Part shown: piece after piece, positions 36,862-47,589 of the stretch | How positions within the stretch are numbered: the first letter of the stretch is position 1 | Layout: every line of letters begins with the position of its first letter | DNA from: Branchiostoma floridae | Lineage: Eukaryota; Chordata; Leptocardii; Amphioxiformes; Branchiostomatidae | Direction: 5' to 3' | Length of the DNA: 64,000 bases | Assembly (NCBI RefSeq): GCF_000003815.2 | Contig: NC_049979.1 | Location: 7,096,729-7,160,728, forward strand | Notes under the pieces: model-generated | Seen by the model: the letters and a program-made list of their open reading frames with translations, nothing else | The model's database searches: none | Told to the model about the DNA's origin: nothing | Program-made: the position numbers and the translations under genes

Positions 36862-38791
36862 TTATGGTTCCGGTTCGGAGTTTTTTTTAAGGATTTGGGG
36901 CCGATTTGAGAGGGCCCCAAAGGGGGGGTACCGACAACGCTCTACGCTAAATTCGGGAGGGCCGGCTACGTTATACGCTAAATTATGGACGCTTCATTAC
37001 GCTCTACGCTAAATTACGAAATTTCATAATGCATTATGCAAATATTTATTGTCTTTTGGCTGAACTCCGCCGACGGCAGAACATGTGAAGATGAGATCTA
37101 AACAAAACTGATAATTCCATCAATAAGATTAAAACTTAACTTCTAAAGACGTCTTGCTGGCCAAAGGCGGCGACAGCAAATTTCTTGTGTGACGTAATTT
37201 TCAGCACTTGTAGCACCGAAAGCGGAGGCGCGACAATCCTAGGGCGTCCGGGGGCATGCTCCCCCGGGAATATTGTGAAATCTTGACCCTCTGAAACGCC
37301 ATTTTAAGCATTTTGAAGGGCAAATTTTGCTCACAGACTAAGCTAAGTTAAATAGCATCCAATTAGAAATTCACATGGTTTTAGCTTTAAGCTGGGCAAC
37401 GCCCCCCCAAACATCATTTTCAGATTTCGAGTGCCGAAAGCACGAACAGTCGAACTGTCGCAAGGTAGGTACGGGAAAATTTGGAAATTTTTACCCTCTG
37501 AAACACCATTTCCTGCGTTTTGAGGGACAAATTTTGCTGGCAGGCCATATGCTCAATGTAATGACATTTCTGTCAGAGAAACGTCTTTGAGGGCGACGAG
37601 CGCCGGAGAGTCGTGAGCGCCGGAGGCTAGGCCCAAGCCGTCGCAAGCCTTCAGCCTTGGCAAGGGCCGCCCGGCGCCCGGAGAAAAATTGAAATCTCGA
37701 CCCTCTGAAATGCCATTTCCTGCATTTAAGGGGCACATTTTGCTTGTTAACTAAGCTAAGGTCGGTAAAAAGATTTCTACTAGTTGGGGGACGACGCTCC
37801 CGCAAGATATTTTCACCATGTCCAGTGCCGAAGTGTTGAGCCATAGCAAGGAATGTCCGGCGAAATTTTGAAATCTGGACCCTTTGAAACGCAGTTTCCA
37901 GCATTTTCGCGGGTAAAATTTGCCGGTAGACTAGTTAAGTTTAATGAAACTTTGATTACGCTTGACGAAAAATTAATATGAATTACGTTTTACGGTAAAA
38001 TCCGGTTAGCTTCTACGTAATACGTTAAATTAAAGGGGCCAATATCGCTCGACGCAAAATGCACCGATTACGCTCTACGTTGAATTCGAGCGGTCCCGCT
38101 ACGGAGTACGTAGAATTAAAACCGCCGATTACGCTCTACGGAAAAGGCCTTTGGGGCCCCCATTTGACTGTCTCTGAGAAAAGCACTAGCGCTTCTCAAA
38201 ACATCGTTTTTCGGATAATTCAATGTTTCCGGTTGAAAAGGGTGTGTTGTCGCTGACCGACAGACTCATTTGACATTTTCTGTAGAAATGTAATTTTTGG
38301 TAAAAAACATCAAAAATATAAGTTTTTCATCAAAAAATTGCTTATTTGGGGCCATTTTTTACAGGCCGCTACACGGAAAAAATGAATTTTCCTGGGATAA
38401 TGACTGATATGGCAAGGAAGGTCAAGACTTCTTCTGTATACTGAGTAAAAAGGAAAAAAAGTTATCAGATACGTTTTCCGCGAGCTCCGATGGCGCTAAA
38501 ACACCCAAAACGCACATAGAACGCACGATCTGGGTAATCAGGCGACGAAACGCTTTACCGCTATCGCGCGCACTAATACCAGGAAGTGTTCGCCGCAAGA
38601 TCAAATCTCCGATACCATAAAACGCTACGAACAACAAGCATTTGGAGAAGTATAAAAGATTATTGGCTTCTAAAGCGATAGCCGAAAAATCTAGAGCCAA
38701 ATCTATGGAGACAACCTCTGATTTGCGTCTTATTCTTAGGGACTATTTAGATCGCCCTCTGGACACTTGAAATTCCGAACCGGAACCTTAT
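36862..38791. mobile_element. 1,922-bp TIR element containing a tandem array
   Basis: Ends GGTTCCGGTTCGGAGTTT (36866) and AAATTCCGAACCGGAACC (to 38787) are inverted copies, flanked by TTAT on both sides (36862-36865, 38788-38791). A nested inverted pair, GGGCCCCAAAGG at about 36914 and CCTTTGGGGCCC at about 38149, brackets clusters of a short motif (ACGCTCTACGCTAAATT) at both ends and four diverged units of about 180-207 bp. No transposase recognised; likely nonautonomous. Confidence 0.7.
37150..37950 (+). repeat. Four diverged tandem units of about 207 bp
   Basis: The anchor CCCTCTGAAA (or CCCTTTGAAA) recurs at 37287, 37494, 37701 and 37880, each followed by a CCATTTCCTGCATTTT-like block and AATTTTGC, i.e. 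spacings of 207, 207 and 179 bp. Confidence 0.85.
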
Positions 38792-38989
38792 CAGGACTTC
38801 TGGACTGTTTCAAAAATAAACAGAGGGGGACATCAGGCCCATGGAGGTAGATCACTTTTGAAATTTGACAGAAAATTAGAAAAACGTTAATACGACAAAA
38901 AATATTAGAATATTTATCATTTTATATTACTATAATCCTAAAATTGTCTTTGTAAGGCAAAAAATAGTCAAAAATTACTAAATTATGTA

Positions 38990-39176
38990 GTTTCCCCCTT
39001 TACATTTATTGGAACAGGCCGTTTTGCGAAACGTTATTACGCATGCGTACGGCAGAAGCCCGGCCAGTTCGAATTTAAATTTTGTATCGAAATTCTTTAC
39101 ACATTACCTTCTGGCGTTTTAAAGCTCGCATAGTCTTTTAGTACCTTTCTTGAGGTGTTAAGTACATAGTATAGGT
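38990..39176 (+). promoter_or_regulatory. MADBUB promoter with inverted CCAAT box and CHR-like element
   Basis: ATTGG (inverted CCAAT, about 39008-39012) and TTCGAA (39068-39073, next to TTTAAA) lie about 165 and 105 bp before the ATG. In vertebrates, CHR elements (TTTGAA/TTCGAA) with CCAAT boxes drive G2/M genes including BUB1. The motifs are short, so this is suggestive only. Confidence 0.35.
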
Positions 39177-42100
39177 ATGGATCCAATGGAAAACAGCTGG
39201 GAACTGAGCAAAGAGAACGTCCAGCCGCTGCGACAGGGACGTAAAATCGCTAACCTAACGGCGGCCCTGCAGCCTGTCAATGGACAGGAGGGCGGACTTA
39301 CCCGCGTGCAGCAGGAAAAACAGTACGAACTAAACTCTTTTTCGCGACGTGGCTGTTATTTTGCCTCTACAGCGACACTTCCAGGTCTTCGTCCCACAGT
39401 AACTACTAACAACAGTTTTATTTTTAGAAGTCCAAGGCGTAGGTCGAGCTGTGGAAAATGTACAAGTTTGTAAACAAGCCGCATTTTTTATCATTTATGC
39501 TAAACCTTTTGGTGTTTTCTTTTGCAGAGCCTTCGAGGCAGAACTGCGGATGTACTCAGGGGATGATCCGTTCAGTGTCTGGGATCGGTAAGAACTCACT
39601 AATAATCATTCAGTGTTGGTAGGAAGCAGAATTATATGCAAACTCTATACAATTTTATTACAAAGCTGACTTCAAATTTTCATATTGAATTGGTGGAGTG
39701 TTCAGTTATCCTCAAAACATTTTACCTAACACTTGTGTACGACTGTGACATATATCGTTACAAACTTAAAAGTACGTGTATTGCCAAATATTGATCCAAT
39801 AGTACCGTGGCCGATATCAACAATGTGCAACACACTTACTTTTCTGCTCAAGACACTTACTTTTCTGCTCAAGACACTTACTTTTCTGCTCAAGACACTT
39901 ACTTTTCTGCTCAAGACACTTACTTTTCTGCTCAAGACACTTACTTTTCTGCTCAACACACTTACTTTTTTCTGCTGGAGACACTTACTCTTCTGCGCTG
40001 CACTTACTCTTCTGCGCTGCACTTACTTACTTTTCTGCACGAGCCACTTACTCTTCTGCGCTGCACTTACTTACTTTACCTGTGGTGCACACCCCTCCCT
40101 TTATCAATGGATGGTCCCTGAATCAGGCCAAAGGTCAAAAAGACCGCAAAAAATGTAGGAGGATTGACCGCATGTCAATCCTAAATTATCCTCCTTCGGA
40201 TGACCTATGAAATGACCTCTACCTTGGCGCGTTTTCTTTATTCAACTTAATTTTTTTGTGTCTTTAGTATAGCATTTTGACAATGCAGATCGATAACGAC
40301 AAGTCTCGATTTGATCATCACAACAACGCGTTTTGTTGCCATCACAACGTATTGTCAGAAAACAATCTGCAGCACGTGTTCTGTCGAATTCTGGACAGAG
40401 GAGCTACCAAGGCCTACCTGCCTTCTTACTCCTATCTACAGAGGAGTTAAGAGCCTCTGCCTGGTTTAGGTAAACCCTGGTAAATAAAAGTTTAAAGCTG
40501 CGCGACAGAAACACGTGCTGCAGAATTTGTTTTCTGACAATACGTTGTGATGGCAACAAAACGCGATGTTGTGATGATCAAATCGAGACTTGTCGTTATC
40601 GATATGCATTGTCAAAATGCTATACTAAAGACACAAAAAATTAAGTTGAATCCAAAAAACGCGCCAAGGTAGAGGTCATTTCATAGGGTCATCCGAAGGA
40701 GGATAATTTAGGATTGACATGCGGTCAATCCTACATTTTATGCGGTCTTTTTGACCTTTGGCCTGATTCAGAGACCATCCATTGATAAAGGGAGGGGTGC
40801 GCACCACAGGAAAAGTAAGTAAGTGCAGCGCAGAAGAGTAAGTGGCTCGCGCAGAAAAGTAAGTAAGTGCAGCGCAGAAGAGTAAGTGGCTCGCGCAGAA
40901 AAGTAAGTGTCTCCAGCAGAAAAAAGTAAGTGTGTTGAGCAGAAAAGTAAGTGTGTTGAGCAGAAAAGTAAGTGTGTTGAGCAGAAAAGTAAGTGTGTTG
41001 AGCAGAAAAGTAAGTGTCTTGAGCAGAAAAGTAAGTGTGTTGCACATTGTTGATATCGGCCACGGTACAATAGTGACAATACTGACATTCTAGCAGCCCT
41101 CCCACTGTTAAGTTGGGTAGTGTCTTCATAATGCCCTGGTATAACGCTCCATAACGCCTCAATAGTTCAGGCAACGCCCTGGACAATCTGGATAGTTTGT
41201 TTTACACAGATTACCTAACCGCAACTGTTGGAGGGCTTCTTATAAATGCTTGCAGTCTTGGCTAATATATAAGACTGCAAGCAAAAAAGCCCTCAAACAG
41301 TCACTGCGGCTACAGATTACCATACTTTCTAGTCTGTGTTACGCAATCTCTCACAGTCAGGCAGGCTGCCAAGGGCACAAGCTAGTCAGGCCACCATACA
41401 TTTTGTACTTTCTAACTTGGTGCATGTATTGAATGTTCTTTCAAACATTAGGTACATCAAATGGACGGAGCAGAACTTCCCCAAAGGCGGGAAGGATGGA
41501 AGCCTGTCAACACTGCTGGAACGCTGCCTGCTCTTCTTCAAGGATGACAAGAGATACTCCAACGACCACAGATACCTGCAGGCCTGGATCAAGTTTGTAT
41601 GTACAGGTCTTCTTAGCTTATCGTATGTACATGATGTAGAATATAACGCAGTGTAGATATAATTTACATATAGAATACAACACGGTGTATTCCGTATCAC
41701 TCGAGGTACCAGCCCGAACGCAGGAAGGATTGGCCAAAGGTCGGAGGGTGATCCGACCCGCAGGAGGGCTGGGACCGAGGGTGATGCGGAATACACCGTG
41801 TTGTATTTTATCTATGTCATACCCACCTGAGAAAACACAATATTTTTCGATGCGAAATGCACCAGATTGAAGTTGAGAAAATGTTGTGTCCTCGAACAAA
41901 AGATTGTAACAACAGCAATTCTAACGTCCGAATCCGGTATTCGAATTTTCAAACAGTCGAACCGCAGAGCTCTATGCGCATCCGTTCTGCGCAGCCTTCT
42001 CTAGGACAGGTCATACGCCGGAACGCAGTTTGTCCTGGTTTGACCCCGCTGCATGCGTATAAACAACTGCCTGTCGTGCAACAAAAAGACCTCAAACCTA

Positions 42101-45100
42101 CATAATGTTTATATTTTTTCACATCTACAGGATTTGCCCAGCACAGCCATGTGGATATTTATTGCATTGCAAAAGTTCAGCCAACGTTGTGGCCCTCGAA
42201 AACAAAGCAATTTTCGGTCTTTGTATTTGTGATTATCTTTTCTCCAGTTGGCCGGGACACAATCAGTTTTGTCCACAGTCGGACAGTCCAGTTCCTCACC
42301 TTTACATTGATACCAAACTTGAAGGGTAAATTTTAGGAGAAACGGTTTTGCCCCCAAAAAAACTACAGCCATGTCAAATTCCCCGGCGTCTTTTTTCGAA
42401 TGAGAAACCACACACACTGATCTTTCACTTAGCTTTACAAAAGTCAGACATGATGTTTTGACATCATTACGCTTGCACATGAATCCTACTTATTCTTGCT
42501 TCTGGATAATGTTAGTTTTATTTTGGTGGGTTTCCCAAAATCTATTTGCGAAGGCAAGACTTGAGCCGTTAGTTATATCAACTTTTCCAAATGCTGGTTG
42601 AACTTGCAACATTAGGCCTGACCCCCGCGGCACGAACATGGAACGTACCGGCTGGGTTCCACCGTTTGAACCCAGGTTCGGGCCAGGAGTTCGAAACAGA
42701 TTGACTAAAAATATGATGAATCTGAAAAACTCTTACTTTGTACTAAAACTCTGTGTCTATGTGTGTTTGATTATCATCATGCCACTTATTATATTGCATG
42801 TGACAGCCGCACCCATTCAGATTCTTGTACCAAGAAATGAGGCCTGTGACACAATGCGAAATGTACAAAAATTGGGTCCGTCCGCAGGGTAGTGTGCTTG
42901 GGTAGCTACAACCAGACTGAAACTTCACCACTGTGATTTGCGCATGTTCGCAGTTAATTTGGGGGCAAAACCGGTTCTCCTAAAATTTACCCTTCAAGTT
43001 TGGTATCAATGTAAAGGTGAGGAACTGGACTGTCCGACTGTGGACAAAACTGATTGTGTCCCGGCCAACTGGAGAAAAGATAATCACAAATACAAAGACC
43101 GAAAATTGCTTTTTTTCGAGGGGCCACAACGTTGACTGATCTTTTGCAATGCAGTAAATATCCACTTGGCTGTGCTGGGCAAATCCTGTAGATACGAAAA
43201 AGTATAATCATTATGTATATCTAAGGTGTCTTTGTTGCAAAATAAGCTGTAGTTTACACCCATGCAGCGGGGTCAGTCAGTGACCCGGCCTAAGCCGTAT
43301 CTCAGAGAATAACGCGTTCTAGGGTGACCTGCGGTTCGACTGCAAAGGTGCCGTGACAAGCATACGCAATGCAGAGTTCAAATCATTCTATGAAAATACA
43401 GACCGGTCACCTGTATTGACCATTAAAATTACCAAGGTTTGATATGGTGCCTTTCGTGCAGTACCAACCTGAATGTGGTTAGGATCACCCAAACTACAAA
43501 GGTCAAAGAACTATTTGGCCCATGGCAGGGCTGGGAGTAGAATATGTGTTCAGCATCGTGTTAGAGCTCAGCATTACAGCTATTATGCAAAGTTCTCTGT
43601 ACATCAAGTAACTTATAAACCTAGGCAACATACAATACAGTATCAGTTGAAAAACCTGCGACTTAATCATGTCTATCTCTCCCCTGTCCTGTTCAGGCCG
43701 GCATGACCAACCAGCCAGTGGACATCTACAACTTCCTGCATGACCAGGCCATCGGGGCGCAGGTGTCCCTGTTCTGGGAGGCCTGGGCCTGGGAGCTGGA
43801 GCAGGAGGGCGATACCAAGAAGGCCGATGCTGTCTACATGGAGGGGATTCAGAAACAAGCTCAGCCTGTCGAGCTGCTTGTTAGGAAACAAAAGTAGGCA
43901 CTGCTCTGTAAATCCATATATGTTCTTAGTGCTTTTCGTTTTTGCAGTGAAAGTATCATGCTGTGCATATTATTATGCTTTTCATCGCATTACTACTGCA
44001 CTACAGAAAACAACATGAAAGACTCCTCTCCCCTCCTACTGCGAAATTTTGTTTTGTATGTATTCATGATCTAAAATGGTACAGAAAAATAGGTGGAGAG
44101 ATTGAGAGCAAGATTGAACCACAAAAATGATATGCACATATTCAAATTGTTTGGTCATTACCATCATTGTTTGGCAGCAGCGTAATTTCTTTTGTTGTCA
44201 GTAAGAAGAGTGATCTGTTTTGATGTAAGAAGGCTTAAGCCGTTGCAGTCGCAGTTGCACTGACAGCTGTATCTATTGTATTTGTAAACAGGCAGTAGAT
44301 TATTGTGTTTTTAATGACAGCAAATGTTTTTTTCCAGGGAGTTCCAGGCGAGAGTAGCCCGTGCCACCCTGGAAGGTGGAGTGCCCCAGCAGTCAGCTGG
44401 CATGTCAGGTACGGAGGCACAGCGGGTGACTCTGGGAGGACTGAGGGGCCAAGGCAAGAAACACCAGGCTCCTGTCAGCAGGACAGGTGCCTCAACTAAA
44501 GGTACCGGCTTAGTTCAAAACAATAGTGTAATTGCAAGTCATTGCTACCTGTTGTTTACCAGAAATCAGTCTATACATCAACAATGAGTTTTGAGTCATC
44601 CTCCCACATCAGGCCCACATGACACCCATCCCACTTGTTTCACATGCTGGCATGTTGTGTGCCAGGGGCATGTGTGATCCACTGTACTATAGATAAAGAA
44701 GCAAAGCAATATTCTGTAGTATATAAGTGTGCATTGATATCATATGTAATGGTAAGTAACTTTACTACCTCCCGGTGCAGTGTATTCTACAGGACTGGGC
44801 GTGAAGCCCTGTGCACCGCCACAAGTAGGGCAGGCCTTCTCTGTCTTCAGCGAGGACAATCCACAAGACCAGGTCATCCCCGCCCCCACAGGAGAGTGGA
44901 CTAACCCTCCACTACCCCGTGTGACCTCCAGAGAAAACACACACAAGCCTGGGAAGTGGACAGAAGCCAAGGTGAGGGTCAACGTTAGGAGTCCTTTATG
45001 TCTGTCTTGAAATTATGCTAGGATGTCCTTACCATCTGAGGTATAATCGTATATAGTAGAGTAGATTTCTCCCTCAAGCTACCGACATCTTGCACACTGC

Positions 45101-47546
45101 ACCCTACCTCTTTGGTAGATTGAGGGATGAATCTCTCTACTCATACTATATACTGCATCTGAGCAGAGGTTTAATCGTAATTATATATGGAAATGTATTT
45201 TATTGATGTTAAGAGTTTAAAAAGTCATTGTGATAATATACATGACATACTGGAGGCAGTATGATTCTAAAATATTTTAAAGAGACTAGATTGCTATTGT
45301 TTTTAATTTGTCCTTCAGGTTTCCCAGAGAGCGGTACCAGCCGTCCCGTTCGCGGCAGTGTCCATGAACGCCAACTCTGAGTTCAGCATACATGTAGAGG
45401 AGGGAGCGGCTCAGGCACAGCCGTGAGTAGGAAAAGGGCTATGAATAAGTGTTACTCTAATTCTAAGAAAACTTTCATGGGGGTTCATTTTTGGAGTTTT
45501 TGTGACGACCTCTACAATGTAATTATAGTACTCACAGTGAACATAAGCTCTGTCTTGCAAAATTGTGTTAGTAGTTTCAAATGCAAACACCGTCTTCCCC
45601 TACACATGTCTTACTGTGAAAATGAATTTACAGTAAATTGGGCTGCATATACCGGACTACGATACTGTAAATATCTTTCAGGAATTGGTAAAAGTTATTG
45701 ATTGTCAGTAATTTGATACACTCCTTGATTGAAATTACACTCGTTTTATAACTTATTTTGTGACCAAAAAATGTACATTTCCTACCACATCAGTTCTTCT
45801 ACATGTACACGTTGGTTAGTTGGTAAGTTTTGTTACTGTCATGGATGAATGTATTTTCGTCTTATTCTGGTTCAATATGAAGCAACATAACCACTTTTTT
45901 ATATGTTGCAGAACTCCACAAAAGCCCATAGAGATGGGAACCCAAGTGCTGAGGTAAAATGTGCAGTTCATATTTACCTGTACTGTTTTTGTATATCTCA
46001 TATTGTAATGTGTGCAATGTCTGCTATCTTGTGTGTGCGTATTGCTTTTGTTTGTCTTATGGTCATTTGCTTTTTGTCTTACAGTGCAAGGAAACCTGAA
46101 AAATCCTCAAATCCACTGAAGAACATGTACTTGGTATGTCCTCATTCTTTGCTCTGAATTACATGTTGTGTGACAAACAGGGCTGTCTCCAGGACCTGTC
46201 CTTCCATCCTGGGACGGAAATTTGCTTGTTTGGAAGGACCAAAATTTTACCCCGATTGTCCCAGCAAAGACATGAAACTGTTAAAAATGTACCTCCGAAG
46301 CTTAAAATGATATGTTTTACCAGGAAAATCAAAAACATTGGCTTCCAAAGAAAGAGTGGGACAGAAATAAATTTTAGGCAGGAGACAGCCCTGGTGACAA
46401 ATTTACAAGAATTTTAGTTTTAGGATCCTTGTCAAATGTTCAAAGGAACATAACTTCTGTTAGAGTATGTGACATGTCCCAATTCTACCATGTACGGTAG
46501 ACCAGACCAAGTGAAAGTTGCATTTAATGTTATCTATTTTGTGAATCAAGTAAGTTATTTTGTGAAACCAAGATTTTTAGGCAAAATTTGCCATGATGCT
46601 TCCTTCTTTTCCAGCCTCCTTTTGAGGATGAGCCCAACAAAATCCCGCAGTACTGCAAGAAGTTTGTGTACACGGGGCTCGAGGAGTTCCAGTTTGAAGA
46701 ACTCCGGGGAGCACGCCACTTACAGATAGAGAGGAAGAGGAAAATGGAGGAAGACATGAGGAGACAGGAAGGTTGGTGATTTCCTATGAGATACTGTGTT
46801 TCTTGTTGGGTGTGAATAAATAGTTTATTTTAAGATTAAAATTTTTGTAAGTACTACAGATTTCTTTTTTTTCTAATTAAGATTTTGTTACTTACAGTAC
46901 AACTGATTTTTTAAATTACAGTAAGATTTTTAAAAATCGGCAACGTATATAACTGTGAAACTGACAATCTAGTAAGACATGTAATAGATAGATAAGACAA
47001 TTATTTTGAGCCCTGACACTACAGTCAAACTTGATCACTATTGTAACAGTGACTTGGTCACAGTAGATGGGTGCCTATTATAGACAAGCTTCTTAATGCC
47101 TGAGGATGAACTGAACTGAACTGAACTTAATGCCTGTATCAAAGATCTATGGGACCACCAAAAAGTGGCTAAACATATCAAGTGGCCATAAAGCTTTATG
47201 CAGGATGTCGGCACTAGCACAGGTTTTACTGTTTGACACACTAGCTGGTGTGTTATGCCGAAGGGCGGTTATACCGGCTTTATAGATACAGATACATCAA
47301 TGGCCAGATGATCCTTATGCAGCGGTATGTCTGTACTTACACACATGCACATCCCCACAGAGCAGCGCCGTGAGATGGAGGTACAGCTGGCCCAGCAGAG
47401 GCAGCAGCTGCAGGAGATGCAGCAGACCTTCCAGCAGGAGCAGCTGGCTCTACAGGAGGAGCGCAGACAGATGATGGAGCAGTACCGACAACAGATGCTC
47501 AGGGACAGGTACAGAAGTAGTGTTAAATGTGTGTGTGTGTTTGTGT

Positions 47547-47589
<43 letters not shown>

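Noticed and set aside
38422-38700. 92-aa minus-strand frame inside the 37-kb TIR element as a transposase
   Set aside because: No recognisable catalytic motif; too short. Left as non-coding.
39733-40158. Open frames of repeating HTYFSAQD / LLFCS-type peptides in the giant foldback (both strands)
   Set aside because: The 21-bp unit is a multiple of three with no stop in several frames, so frames stay open by construction. No start context, domain or splice support.
39803-41067. CRISPR-like repeat-spacer array
   Set aside because: Units are contiguous 21-mers without unique spacers, in an animal intron.
40676-41186. Mirror-image open frames in the right arm
   Set aside because: Exact consequence of the inverted repeat; not genes.
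42109-42480. Frames in the 42-43 kb inverted repeat as transposon proteins
   Set aside because: The same peptide appears on both arms because of the inversion; no known domain.
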